This document shows, piece after piece, positions 1 through 12,209 of a stretch of DNA of 64,000 bases. A program made the translations under genes and the position numbers. The notes below the pieces were generated by a model. The model was not told the DNA's origin. It ran no database searches and was given only the letters and a program-made list of their open reading frames with translations. The stretch covers positions 1 to 64,000 of the forward strand of contig JAKSZP010013324.1 in NCBI GenBank assembly GCA_022478985.1, read 5' to 3'. The stretch comes from Massospora cicadina. Taxonomy: Eukaryota > Entomophthoromycota > Entomophthoromycetes > Entomophthorales > Entomophthoraceae. Position 1 is the first letter of the stretch. Each line of letters starts with the position of its first letter.

Positions 1-1000
1 GTAACTGGGTCCATGATGGAGTATAGTCCATCTTCACCCCAGCGGAATGGGTGTTGACCGTCAGTCATTTTGGTGAAGTTTTCATTATCTTTGTCCATTG
101 CTTCCTCACAATAGTCATTTTCCATTAAGCTCTCTTTCACAGGGCATGCGTGTTCCTTGTGGCCCAGTGAGCCACAGTGGTTGCAAATGGGTGGTGCGCA
201 TTCCAGTGTAACTTGGAACGCGGCTGACTGGCCCCATCTTTAAAGTGAAATTCTGCTGTGCGGAGAATTCTGGATAAGTCCTCTTCCACTTCTGGGAAGG
301 GATTGATTACAGCAATAGCTTTGCCTGTGCACAGGTTGGGCATCAGGCGAAATCGCTGTAATTTGAGTTGCTGAATTTCTCCATAGGCCACAAGACCTTT
401 GTGGAGCTCCTCCTCAATTACCTTATGAGGAAGGTTGGTGGGGAGCAAGTTGAAAGAGATGAACAAAGTTTTTGCTTTGTTCCATCTGGTGTGCACGGTG
501 CACACAATTTTTTTGCCATTGGGGAGGGCAATTTCCATGCAGACTTTTGCTGTGGCATCAGCTTCATTGGCTGTTTTGAAACCAATATTGATCCAGCTGC
601 AGCCCATGTTGTTGGTGGCTACATACACTGCGTGAGGGAAAAGTGAGGGCTGTGCCTCACATGTTTTCTCCCACAGGGTCAGTGACTCATCCCCAAGGAA
701 GAGTCTGATCCCATGTTCCACCTTTGATAAGGGTTGGTTGAACTGAATGTACATATATTGCGCATGCTTTACAGTGAATACCATAAACCCCAACGGTGTC
801 TGAGTTTGTGATTTCTTTGTGGATTGGGTTCCTGGTCCCCCTCCAGGGCGTTTCTTGCCCTTAGTTTCACCATTAAGTGCACTGCTTGCCATGACACTCG
901 CCCATGTTGTATTATTTTTATTGATAAAGTCGCCCATCTTTCCTGTGTGTGATTATCCAAATTTGCTGTTTGAATCAAATTGTAGTAACTAAAGTGATTG
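1..1000 (-). mobile_element. LINE copy I, 5' part, runs off window start
   Basis: This is the 5' portion of a non-LTR retrotransposon read on the minus strand; the rest lies before position 1. It holds a first open reading frame with a terminal CCHC knuckle (separate entry). Its right edge is placed near 1000 because Helitron coding sequence on the same strand, ending with the residues KLHSEE, stops there and unrelated sequence begins. The 5' edge is inferred from that break, not from a target-site duplication, so it is good to a few tens of bases. Confidence 0.7.
60..937 (-). pseudogene. LINE ORF1, nucleic-acid-binding protein with CCHC knuckle
   Basis: The first ORF of LINEs normally makes an RNA-binding protein that packages the element RNA. 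The main frame runs from an ATG at 937 for 266 codons to 137. A segment of about 150 residues (containing LTLWEK, VYVATNN and GFKTANEADA) matches, residue by residue, the ORF1 of the LINE at 26-36 kb in this window, which supports real coding. The C-terminus is frameshifted: a second frame near 130-190 gives ICNHCGSLGHKEHACP, a perfect C-x2-C-x4-H-x4-C knuckle. The N-terminal 60 residues are basic and Gly/Ser/Thr rich. The start is the first ATG after the presumed insertion edge. It is probably non-functional because of the frameshift. Confidence 0.75.
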
Positions 1001-3329
1001 TTATGAGAAAGAAAAGCTTCTTCAGAATGCAATTTAGTTTGATTTAATCAAATATAGATGAGTCATTCAGTTTCAATTTTTGCATACATATTGACAATGT
1101 ATTGATGGAACAATTGTCAATATTTCAAGATATGATTTTCAGTATTTTCATGAATCATCAATTGATATGAATAGTAATCTATGGCACTGACTTTCTTATT
1201 TGTTTCCTCATTTGTTTGTGGATTTCTCAATTTGATATTGAAATGATATCCATCTTCTCCTTGCCAAAATAAAATCAGATATTGTAATCCATCATATGAA
1301 CAATGAGTTTCTGAGACTCGCCGAACATCACCATTTTTACAATGAAGAATTATATCACATGAGTTAAATTCTTCGCCAACTTTAATGATTGCCACTTCAT
1401 CAATTGTAGGTGCATTTTACTGTCTTTCATGTTACCTGACAGATGTTTTGTCTGCTCTAACTACAACTTTGTATTCATCAGATGGCATCTGTTCAAGAGC
1501 AGTTCTGAAGAATTAAACTAACTCATTGTGCTGATCAAATAAAATTTGTAATGCAGCAACAATTTCTCATTTAGTTCCTGTATTGAATCAACAATGTTGA
1601 TTGATTTGTTCATCAGTGTTTCCCAGGAAATAAATTTGAAGAAATTTATAATCTGCATTAGAAAGTGGTAGTAGTGATCCTACATGATGATATATTTGCC
1701 CTTGCACTTTGAATGTTGGCATATAATTCTCATGCACAATATCTGTTGCACTAAATGATGTCATTTGGAAACATGAATTGTACATGCATATATTTGCCAA
1801 GAAATGTTTTGATTGGCTTGTGTCACCTGATATCAATATTGATAATGGTTTGGGTGGTAAATATAATTCTGGCAATTTCACTTTTCTACCTGTGCAGAAC
1901 ATTCCTGATGGTTCATTCTTAAATTTGAGGGCACTGCAATACATGCATAATTTGTCCATTTGCCCAATAACTACACTTGAATGAAGACTGAAATCATAAT
2001 TGGTATCATAATGGAATGCACCAAGATTTAAATCAGCGTGCAGTGTTTGTCTGGATTGAGAAGTGCATACTCGAGTAGTTTTCAGTCTTGCTTCCCATTG
2101 CTCATCTGTTTCAGATGAATGGGCTTGAGCAGTGCATACTTGATCAGTTTCCAGCCTTGCTTCCTGTTGCTCATCTGTTTAGATGAATGGGCTTGAGCAG
2201 TGCATACTTGAGTAGTTTTCAGTCTTGCTTCCCATTGCTCATCTGTTTCAGATGAATGGGCTTGAGCAGTGCATACTCGATTGGTTTCCAGCCTTGCTTC
2301 CTGTTGCTCATCTGTTTCAGATAAATGGGCTTGAGCAGTGCATACTTGATCAGTTTCCAGTCTTGCTTTCTGTTGCTCATCTGTTTTAATTAAACAGGCT
2401 TGAGCAGTGCATACTTGATTGGTTTCCAGTCTTGCTTCATGTTGCTCATCAGTTTCAGTTGATTGGGCTTGAGCATTACATACTTGAGTAATTTTCAGTC
2501 TTGCTTCCCATTGCTCATCTGTTTCAGATAAATGGGCTTGAGCAGTGCATACTCGATTGGTTTCCAGCCTTGCTTCCTGTTGCTCATCTGTTTCAGATAA
2601 ATGGGCTTGAGCAGTGCATACTTGATCAGTTTCCAGTCTTGCTTTCTGTTGCTCATCTGTTTCAATTAAACAGGATTGAGCAGTGCATACTTGATTGGTT
2701 TCCAGTCTTGCTTCATGTTGCTCATCAGTTTCAGTTGATTGGGCTTGAGCAGTACATACTCGAGTAGTTTTCAGTCTTGCTTCCCATTGCTCATCTGTTT
2801 CAGATGAATGGGCTTGAGCAGTGCATACTTGATCAGTTTCCAGCCTTGCTTCCTGTTGCTCATCTGTTTAGATGAAGGAGCTTGAGCAGTGCATACTTGA
2901 GTAGTTTTCAGTCTTGCTTCTCATGCTCATCTGTTTAGATGAATGGGCTTGAGCAGTGCCTACTCGAGTAATTTTCAGTCTTGCTTCCCATTGCTCATCT
3001 GTTTCAGATAAATGGGCTTGAGCAGTGCATACTCGATTGGTTTCCAGCCTTGCTTCCTGTTGCTCATCTGTTTCAGATAAATGGGCTTGAGCAGTGTATA
3101 CTTGATCAGTTTCCAGTCTTGCTTTCTGTTGCTCATCTGTTTTAACTAAACAAGCTTGAGCAGTGCATACTTGATTGGTTTCCAGTCTTGCTTCATGTTG
3201 CTCATCAGTTTCAGTTGATTGGGCTTGAGCATTGCATACTCGAGTAGTTTTCAGTCTTACTTCCTGTTGCTCATCTGTTTCTGAAGCTCGTGATACCTTT
3301 TTCTTTTGTTTGAGGTGTAGATTGACCAA
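1000..3329 (-). pseudogene. Helitron replicase, N-terminal half (repeat region plus Helitron-like N domain)
   Basis: Helitrons are rolling-circle DNA transposons encoding a Rep/helicase. Read on the minus strand from an ATG at 3329, the protein starts with a basic segment, then 18 tandem 23-residue repeats (to about 2040), then the Helitron-like N domain. Visible domain blocks are a zinc-like CMYCSAL, VKLPELYLPP, QIYHHVGSLLP and YFLGNTDEQIN (1588-1959), a linker with ALEQMPSDEYKVVVRADK (about 1440-1520), and VGEEFNSCDI, YDGLQYLILFWQGEDGYHF and the YQLMIHEN block (1117-1395). VNMYAKIETE and NQTKLHSEE follow (about 1010-1100). Stops and a frame change interrupt it. The Rep catalytic HUH motif and the helicase would lie further downstream; the LINE at 1-1000 replaces them here. 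Confidence 0.85.
2040..3290 (-). repeat. 69-bp tandem repeat, 18 units, coding 23-residue repeats of the Helitron protein
   Basis: The core GCTCATC(T/A)GTTT recurs about every 69 bp, 18 times, without spacers. In the minus frame each unit encodes a variant of ETDEQQEARLETDQVCTAQ, a charged, probably helical repeat. Helitron proteins of several lineages carry related acidic/basic repeats at the N-terminus. A larger period is visible: the order of unit variants (CCTTGCTTCCTG, CTTTCTG, CTTCATG, CTTCCCA) recurs, so blocks of several units seem to have been duplicated together. Some units hold TAG or a frameshift. Confidence 0.9.
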
Positions 3330-3539
3330 CTGCTTGTCATTTGGGTAGCATAATTGATTTTATGAGGTTTTAATTAATAGTTTAAGAGGGACCAAGAAGT
3401 GAACACTCTTAATATCTTAATGCTTAGTATTTAAATATATTGAGGCTTGAAGTGGGGGAGGCACAAAATTCAGATTAGGCTATGAATAACCAAATTAGAG
3501 GATATGAGGTCTGGACCTATTGAAGCTATCAAACTTTAC

Positions 3540-3625
3540 CTTGCTTCAATAGGATAGCTGATTATTCTCTTTTCAGTAACATCTGTCCCCTGGTCAGCTT
3601 ACCTAGAATAAACAGTTATTTAGAT
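3540..3625 (+). other. LINE-like 3' tail remnant
   Basis: The stretch TGTCCCCTGGTCAGCTTACC followed by an AATAAA near 3610 matches the 3' ends of the LINE fragment at 21,980-22,010 and the sequence at 19,655-19,675. No LINE coding sequence was recognised directly upstream, so only the tail can be supported. Confidence 0.4.
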
Positions 3626-3716
3626 TTAAATTAAATGATTAAAAGTAATTAAAAAAGCAAATCAACCTAAAAATATAACTTATAGAGCAAAGAATATATA
3701 TACTCATACAACTTAA

Positions 3717-4071
3717 CCTTCATACTCAAAAGCCCAATGCTCTAACCCTAAACTAATCTAAAAGTATTAAAAAGTAGTTGAAATTCACTTTTTAGATCTA
3801 GTAGAGTATACAAAACCACAAAAAGTTACTATCAGTATATACTTTTTAACACTTTTAAGCAAGATTAAGGTTAAAACATTAAACCTTCAAGTGTAAAATA
3901 TATAGCCTTCATACTCAAAAGCCCAATGCTCTAACCCTAAACTAACCTAAAAGTATTAAAAAGTAGTTGGAATTCACTTTTTAGATCTAGTAGAGTATAC
4001 AAAACCACAAAAAGTTACTATCAGTATATACTTTTTAACACTTTTAAACAAGATTAAGGTTAAAACATTAA
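3717..4071. repeat. Pair of 166-bp direct repeats
   Basis: Two nearly identical copies, 3717-3882 and 3906-4071, start with CCTTCATACTCAAAAGCCC and end with GGTTAAAACATTAA. They are separated by 23 bp and differ at only a few bases, so this is a recent local duplication. Neither copy contains a long reading frame. The sequence includes CTCTAACCCTAAACTAA, but not a telomere array. Confidence 0.85.
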
Positions 4072-4379
4072 TCATTTAAGGATAAAGTGTTTAAATTATT
4101 GTTTTTATAGTGACAACTACACTTGTCTATTTAAATAATGGGTAATATGATTTAATAGTAAAATCCGGTATAAGGGGCGTAACGGCCCCAAGGGCAGGAT
4201 TAGCCCTTAATCACTCGGTATTGTAGAGAGCAGACATACCCTCTACATAGTATAAAATACCCTATAAATTGGAGCCGTAGACATGAAATTCATTTTGAAC
4301 TGCAAAACCTTCCTTTTTAGGTAAACTCGAATTCGAACTAAAATTGCTTAAATCTCGATGGGACTTAATTCCCACTAAA
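4072..4379. other. Unassigned AT-rich sequence
   Basis: No gene was recognised. A short GC-richer patch at 4165-4200 contains the imperfect palindrome GGGGCGTAACGGCCCC. This region links the direct-repeat pair to the short-motif array that follows. Confidence 0.4.
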
Positions 4380-4665
4380 TCACTTAAAAGCGACACAAAC
4401 CTATGTAAATCGCTCTAAATTAACACTTTTTGCACGATTTAGAGCTAAAAAGTGTACTTTTTGTCACTCGAACCTATGTAAATCGTGCAAAAAGTGTGTT
4501 TTTGCAACCAAAAAGTCACTTGAAGCGACTTTTGGCACTCGTACCTATGTAAATGCTCTAAATCATTTATAACAACGATCTCAAGTCACTTGGAGCGACT
4601 TTTTGTCACTCGTATCTATGTAAATACTTAAATTCATCAACTTTTGCACGATTTAGAGCTAATAA
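4380..4665. repeat. Array of short interspersed motifs and hairpins
   Basis: Within 285 bp the motif ACCTATGTAAAT (one copy ATCTATGTAAAT) occurs four times, usually after CACTCG. The motif AAGTCACTTGRAGCGACTTTT occurs twice and is a near-palindrome built on AAGTC/GACTT. GCACGATTTAGAGCT occurs twice and its reverse complement partly once. Together they could fold into several hairpins. No coding frame explains the pattern, and the composition differs from the flanks, with more CpG (for example CACTCG, GCGAC). Confidence 0.75.
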
Positions 4666-4675
4666 ATATCCAAAT

Positions 4676-7600
4676 AACCACTAACTACTTAACAAAACCA
4701 TTTAAAATATCAAATCAGCTGAATATCAAACTGCTCAGCTGTAACAATATAGCGAATACCATCGAAGTATATATAGGATTTTCACTTGTTACATATAAAA
4801 CTTTTTATTTTACTATTAAAATAATTTTTAAAATTCATAAACCTTATCAGGCATGCACACAACAACTCACCAAAGTTTCATCACAATTGAATGAATGGTA
4901 TAGGAATGCATTTGGGACATACACACAGACAGACACACATTCATTTTTATATATAGATTAGAAAAGAACCTACCAAGGTTGGTTCACCTGTTGCATAAAA
5001 TATATGTACAAAGTTTGGTCTAAATCGTTAAAGCGTTTAGATTTGGATTATACATACCAACCTACACAGCTAAATGGCAAACAGTTTAAAGGGTCCCCCG
5101 GTCAAGAATAAAAGGTATATGCCTACAATGATGTTTGGCAAATAATGGTCAACTTGGCATGAATAAAATATACATCCACTGGCTAGAATTAAGGTTACTA
5201 GGTTATACTTAACCTACGATCATTTAGCTGCTAAAATACCATCAATTTTAGAACTGATCAAGAGGATGACCACTCGCATATAAAACTGGTTGGGTTTCTG
5301 ATAGGGTAACAAATACTTCTAAATGATGGATGCATGGCCATCGCCTAACCTGTCAAGCGTCAATAGTCAAATGATCTCTTTGATCAGACCTCGCCAACTT
5401 CAAAACTTAGATGCTTCCCGTATCAAGGTTGATCAAGTTCCCCCCCCAAACCCACCTCCCAATATTTTTGGTTGACTTCTAGAAGGTTTCCGTTGATGCT
5501 AAATTAAACTTCCACCCCACCTAAAAGTTACCTTTGGTCGGATTAAATTATTACCCTCTACCCAGACCTAAGGGAGGTGAGCTTAAACTTGGGTTTAAGG
5601 GTGATAAGCGAACCAAACCTCGTGATACTACTAGAATCCTACCATCCCAAAATTTCATCTAATCATCCTATCCATATGAAGCCCAACGACACAAATCAAA
5701 TTTAAAATTTTTGGAAGTAGATAAACATCCTTTTAAGGATGATGGGATTGATTTTATGAAGTAAGCTATACCCGATGCCAGGACTCAGGTTACGAAGGCT
5801 GATCTAGCCGGCCAATCTATCGGTAAAGTTCTATCCAAGGCCCTTTTGTAAATGCATTGGCTATACCTGAGCTGCAGTTTATATAATCGTGGTTGTAAAG
5901 GGGGTACCCAAGATCATCTGATTCAGGTTAAATAGCCCCAATCAAGTTTATGATATATTAGAGCCACAAACTCCATCGCTAAGTCAAAACTTGGTCATGC
6001 TCTAGATTGAAGGTTGGACATCCAATTTCTATTTTATAAAGCCACTAGCCAATTTACCCAGCGTTGCTTGGGTTGAAATTTATTATACCCATAACCCATC
6101 CCAGCTATGGTATGTGAAGCCCAACAATCAAATTTCATCCAGCTCCTTTAAAACTGAACAATTCCAATAATTTATTTTTAGCTTTTATACTAAGTATATT
6201 AAGAAAGCGGTGGTACCTAACGTTGCTCAGGTTTATGAGCTCCACTGACATAGCCTAAAGGCTGTGCCAGTACTATGCTTGAGCCACTCAGACTAACAGC
6301 TCCTCTGTTGCCCTCGTGGCTGGTGAGCTGGGTAACCTAAATTTACTTGATAATCCCACTTACAACTCTGACTGATTTTTGTTTAGTTTTGAGTGAGCAA
6401 TTTGGTGAATTATGAATATTATTTGCAATTCTCACCCACTCACCAAATAGATTGAACCTATCAGACTCAAAGGTTTCAGATGTCAGTCAGCACATCAGTC
6501 AGTGAATGTATTAAGTAGATCACTCAACTCTCCTACCTTTAATTTGCATCCTTATACTTGTAACATATAATTATCCTCAGCATACTAATTAGCAGTGTGA
6601 AATTGTGATTTGATAACCTTGTACCCAATTTTTACCTGGTAATGTAATCATCAAACCAAGCATCCTGGGAATGGGACAATAAACTCCTGACAATAGGTCT
6701 GATGAATCTGTAGACTATTCTAGCTGGATATAATATCATCTGAGTGATAGTACCCGTAACTAATGGGGCTCACAGCAGCTTACCCTAAAACGATATCAAA
6801 TCAAATTTATCGCTAGTTAATTTTATATGAACATGTGATAAGGTAAGTTTAAATGCAAACCTGTCAAAACCATGAATCCAGTACCTTTAGACCAATATGC
6901 AAGTTGCATTCAGATTATCTGGTCCCGGACACCTAATAATTACCCATCAGTTCACCTTCAAAGCCTTAATCGGTTCCAACTTCAGGTCGGGGTGAGATTA
7001 TGCAGCAGTTTATCTGGCCTATCAAATCTATGAAGATCCTCCAATGTAAGCGCTGGATACCACTTAAGAGTTAAGTTTTAGCCCTCAAGGCTCGTAAGGG
7101 TTTCTCATTATGAAACGATCATTGATTAAATGAAATCGGGTAAAGCTTTTGTACGGCAAGCTATCACCGATCCAACCTTAAGCGTTTGGGGTGGCCATCC
7201 GATTTTATTAAGTTAAAACGTTTCACTATTGATCCTATAAAAAGTTATCATCTCACCATTAACCGATCCCTAAGATTTTTTAGTTATATTGTTTAGATGG
7301 ATTAGAGTTTGTCTACGTAGATATCGGCTGATTGGTTAAGGCTTGGTAGAAAACAAGATCTCTAGATCAGTTGGGTGTAGAGTAAACGAACCTTTAATCA
7401 AAGTAGCCATCAAACCAGATCATGAGGAGCTTTATGGGATGATTGAAGAGATTACGCATCCGTTTTTAGTACTAGATGGTCCGAGATTACGCATCCATTA
7501 TCGTCTTATTAAAACCTAGTGGACTCCATCCTATGCGATCAACCAAGTATATATTACCCTTATTCAAATTACTATTTAAAGTATACCCTGTCCCATTTAA

Positions 7601-8750
7601 AGTCTCCAAGTTTGGGTTTTACCTAATAGGGGTAAAGGTGAAGCCCTGACTTGAGGTTTATAACTTGGTTATAACTTGCATCAGCCTAAACCAATATTTA
7701 TATCAACAATCTCCTTTACCACTTTATTTTGAACTTGAAACCCAAAAATCATTATTTATTCTATATCTTAAACAAAAATCGGTATTAATTCTATATTGCA
7801 AAGCATTTAGCAAAATATCAATTATTTTGGATTTATGAGCGACCCAAATGGATAATGAATTATGGATGAATCGCCTCCTTGGTCCCCAATCAACTGATAA
7901 ATTAGGCCCATCATCCAATTATCTTACCAATATATATGGAACATGGCCCTATTCCAAATCCATCTCCCCTATCACTAACCTTGTACCATCCAATGTATAT
8001 CCTTATCTGAAGGCTTTCCAATAAAAGGCACTGTGGAAACTGCTTGGCTTTATAGGACCAAATACCACAGTGTGGACTGATGATAGTATCAACTGTACCG
8101 ATCCCAAACAAGTCTGGGACTGTGAATCCCGACCTACTCCCAGCTCCAAAATTAGGGTGCCCCTATCCCCTATGATAATCATAACTCTTCCCTAATACTT
8201 CTAAATAGTACCAATGATTTAACAAATAAAGAACTTTTATAAACTTATACTTTATCATCATTAAGAGTCCAGTTGTAACCTTTGAATCTCTAGCTATCCA
8301 GTTAAATTTTATACTAGCCACCTGAATAGCTAAAGGTCCACCAGATAAGCTTTAACCCAACCCTAAGGATATCTGTGAGCAGTAAGCCTACTAAAGATAT
8401 CAATATCGGTTAATTGTAATGGTAGTACCCATAAGCTACCAAGTGGAAACCTGAAGCTGGTGGCGAAACCTAAGCTTAAGCGTTAGATAGATTATTTAAC
8501 TGTAAGTGAGGGTAATATGGTATCCAAGCGTTGAAGCTTTTGTCTGAGCTTTGCAGATCTACCCCTTTAAAATGATAACTACAGAATCCCAACAGTTTGG
8601 GGTAGGCTTGAGGTTAACCATTGGAATAGGATGGTTTGCTTTAAAATTTTAAATTGGTACAGTATTCTTCACTAATAGATCCCACTTTTGAGAAGATATT
8701 ATTGAAAAGAAGTTTACATTATAATTTGCTGTAACACTGATTCACTGATG
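4676..8750. other. About 4 kb of unassigned, gene-empty AT-rich DNA
   Basis: No open frame longer than about 105 residues is present and none has recognisable motifs. Two short minus frames at 7724-8111 and a 105-codon plus frame at 4644-4961 look like chance. Parts such as 5400-5850 and 7000-7560 have the feel of very old decayed repeats, but I cannot name a family. No promoter, tRNA or array was recognised. Confidence 0.5.
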
Positions 8751-10470
8751 TCCTCAGCCCCACAGCATGCTGATCCCATGTGGGGCAGCAGTGAAACTCC
8801 ACCAAGAATTTTCACCTTGTGGGCAATTGCTTACGGCTTAGCTCATCCAGTCCTTCCAATTCTTCAAATTGATTCATTCCCTCAAAAGACCTTGCTTTGC
8901 ACCATGTGGGTCCATCTGACTTGACCCCATTCTAATGCCCCCCACACTCCAGCATTTGCTTCTGACTTTGCATCAACTATGGGCGCTTGTTCTCATATAT
9001 GGACAAGGCTATCATTGAGCTTACCTCTGCCACCTTCACACTGGCAGAGTTAATTGACTTCCACTCTTTTTGGGGATACTTTGATAATGGGTTCTCCTCC
9101 AAGGAGAATGCAGCTATTCATGCAACAACACCCTTAATGTTTTAAAATACTAATGTCCCTACTACTTGTAGATGCCTTCCTACCAATACCACAATGCAGT
9201 ATCATTTGCAAACCTAACTTCACATCTCTCAGCCCAATTTTTGTATGATGCATTGATATCAGGGCTTTCAGCCTATGGTACTAACCTCATCAACCCACTT
9301 CACTTTACCTACCAGTGCAGAGTGATTTGCTTCCCATCATACCACCACTACACTCAACCTTCACCACCCCCAGATTGTCCAGCAGATCCCCTAGCATGAC
9401 ACCTTGCTGCATCACTGAATCACTGCTTTTGGTCTAGGGTTAACAACGGTCACCATTTTGCCCATCAGTTTTGCCTTAGATCACAACAGAAAACTTTCCC
9501 CATACTTCAGACACCAGGTCCGCCCTCACATATGAGGTTGCACCAGCTGCTTCTGAATGGGACATTATATTGCCCCCTCCACCCCAACCATATAATTGTT
9601 TGCCAGTACAAAATTCCACCCCCTCCCAAAACTCCAGCCTTTCTCACAACCCAAAGCTGCACCAGCCAATCAGGGTCAGTATTGAATAAAGTGCCTACCT
9701 AAGCGCCATCCCATTTGCATGCCTCTTTTACAACTTCCCACCAATGCCACATTAGAAAATTACTGGAATCCAAAGGCATTATCAGATGAGGTCAATGAAT
9801 CAGGTGAAATTATTCCACCCTCTACCAATAAAATTAACTCAAGTCAATTTCAAACTTTGACTTTGATTCTCAGCCTAACAACAAATGATATGTTCTGAAG
9901 AATAAATGCCAAACCATTCCTTAGTGACTATCAGCTCACATAGCATCAGCTTCCTCCCTGGAAGGCACCCCCCTCCATGAAGCCAACCTCTGATCAGCTT
10001 CCATGTTTCACTCTGGTTTGCCCAAGGTCAGATTTCCACCTTACTTTTCTTATGCCAAATCTAAAATCACGCCATTGCATAAATAGAAAAGGCTGCTGTA
10101 GCGCAGGTTTAAAATCTTAATCCAGACAAAAATAACCCATTACCCCTGATAATGTCTTACTTTTCCTCCTTTAATATCTGATTGGCTGCTGAGCACCTCC
10201 CTGATGATTACTTTGAGGCCCCAGCGCTGTCCAAATTCGCTCATATAATCTTCCAATTAATCATCTGGCGCCTCACTCTGAAGATGCCCCAAGTCTTTCC
10301 TGTAAGCCTTGGTCAGAGTCAGATGCGCATAGGTTTAGGTATTAAACCTCCTCCCAGTCCCCTATCCCCTTTGCCATGGTTTGTTGGAAGTTGGCCATCT
10401 TCAGTTGGGATTTTAACCAGATCTATTCCCACCCCTAGTTTTCAAAATTATGGGTTTGATTGATTGGGCA
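8750..10470 (+). other. GC-richer block of unknown origin, possibly a decayed element
   Basis: Base composition changes at about 8750 to C-rich, T-rich plus-strand DNA and returns to AT-rich at about 10,480. Short plus-strand frames, 9172-9399 (75 codons) and 10,182-10,463 (93 codons, proline rich), can be joined to neighbouring frames over few stops, suggesting old coding DNA. I recognise no domain. Alternatives are a dead transposon or a decayed host gene. Confidence 0.35.
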
Positions 10471-10559
10471 TGGATGCCAAATAACCAATTTTAACTGAGC
10501 TATTATCAAGTTATCATTAAGTTACTGTTTGGGATACTTGATTTTCTCAAGTTGAGATA

Positions 10560-11150
10560 TTCAATAATCTAATAGTAAATAACATTTGGGCTTATCTGCG
10601 CTCTCCATTTAATTGGGATGAGCTATTTCAAAATATCAGACATTTTCAAAGTATCAAACAGTCCCCAAATATTTAGTATACTTGATCTACAGGAATTTGA
10701 TGCAAGGATAAATTAATGAGTAATAAAAATTTATGTCTATATATAAGTTTTACTGGAAAATTGATGTCAAGGATTAACCAATAAAGGATGCTGGCAATTA
10801 ATACCAAGGGTTTCAAACAGGCAAGGCATCTGATTGCCATTTTACACTTATGATCTTTGGGATTACTGGTGACTGATGTTGAGGATAATCAGATCAAAAA
10901 GATTTAGGATTTACTGGCAACTGATGCCAAGAATCTTTAGTTGATAATATTTTTAGATTTATCAGTGATTAATTAATAGGATAATCCTATTGCTGGCAAA
11001 CAATGCTTTGGGCTTTGATAGGCAAGGAATTCAATTGTCACTTTATCAGCTAGAGTTCAGAAATAATGTCTAAGGATGAGGATATTAAATTAATATATAA
11101 TAAAAATCTATTATGATTTACTGGCAATTGATGGCAATTATGTACAAATT
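10560..11150 (+). repeat. Degenerate interspersed repeat with TTACTGGCAA core
   Basis: Variants of TTACTGGCAACTGATGCCAA recur at roughly 10,750, 10,865, 10,910 and 11,120, each followed by AT-rich DNA with GGAT. A related motif in the opposite orientation is present near 38,980-39,060. The unit is too decayed to fix its length. No coding frame was found. Confidence 0.5.
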
Positions 11151-11436
11151 AATGAGTTGGTTATTGAAGCCAAATTTTTCGAGGAAATGGTTGCCAGCAA
11201 TAGATATCAATGTTTTTTATTTTAAGCAAGTGATAACAATGATAGTTGATGGGCAGGCGTTAGATTTCCATGAAATCACCTAAGTATTATACCTTTAACT
11301 ACCTCTTAATAAAGATCTTTCTCTCACCTACCTTTATTATTTAGGTGGACATAGTTGGCTTGGTATTGAGGGTAGGCCTGAAGACCACCAAGGTTAGGTG
11401 CTGGGTGAGATTACTTAAGAAATGGTTGTCATTACT

Positions 11437-12183
11437 TGTTAGACAATTGCAAGTCCAATATTGTGAGAAGAGCGTTTTGGACGAAATTGACGATAAAATT
11501 GGACAAAAGATCCTGGACTATTCGTGGTGGAACCCTTTGAATTGGGGCAATACTTTCATCAATAATACTCAGCCAAATAGATTGAGTTTGGGTAGCTAGA
11601 ATATTTTGAAACATCAGCGGAATTAAGAGAGCCCTTCAGAGGTCCCTCACCTCCTTACAACTAAACTAGTTCAAGCCAAACCATGGAGACCGGCCTCTTT
11701 TATATGGTTGGAAGGGGTCCTGAAAGGTGCAATTATTTTATTGCACTGTGATTGGCTCAAGTATATTAAAACATTACCTCACAGACTTGTTCTACCCACT
11801 CTCAACCCTCCATCAGCCCTTCCAATAAAGTGAGGCGATATTTAAGAGCTCCAATAGGTCAAACGCCCATATTTTCTAATTTGGCTTGAACTTAATTAAT
11901 AATCTGATGTGTATCATACTTTGAGCCCAAGGTGAGTTTAATTACTAAGCAGTGACATTGTAAGATGGTTCATTTCTTTCCCCTGTGGTGAATAATAAAA
12001 CTGATATAAAAAAGCAACACTTTTAGTTATTTTATTTTATTATTTTTTTATAGATGGTCTATTGATCCCCTAATAATACTTTATCCCTGCAGTAGAGAAT
12101 CATACTTCTACTACAAACTTTTTTTTTGAAATTTAAGTGAAAAAAGCACCTGGGAGCAATACAGAAATCCTAAAATCCAATAA
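11437..12183 (+). repeat. 5' LTR of element A
   Basis: It starts TGTTAGACAATTGC and ends at CCAATAA just before the primer site. It aligns over its whole length with 17,315-19,213 once the solo LTR at 17,676-18,820 is taken out. The shared stretch TTCGTGGTGGAACCCTTTGA lies near its start. The two copies differ at many positions, so the insertion is old. Confidence 0.85.
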
Positions 12184-12184
12184 G

Positions 12185-12199
12185 TGGTGCTCACTACAG
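12185..12199 (+). promoter_or_regulatory. Primer-binding site of element A
   Basis: TGGTGCTCACTACAG starts a base or two after the 5' LTR. The same 16-mer, with at most two changes, follows the 5' LTR in elements B, C and F. It starts with TGG, as a site complementary to tRNA 3' CCA must. Confidence 0.7.
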
Positions 12200-12209
12200 T
12201 TTGTATACA

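Noticed and set aside
2040..3290. CRISPR-like repeat array
   Set aside because: The 69-bp units are contiguous without unique spacers and encode a phased protein repeat of a Helitron.
3721..3760. Telomere-like repeat (CTCTAACCCTAAAC)
   Set aside because: It occurs once per 166-bp repeat unit and is not an array.
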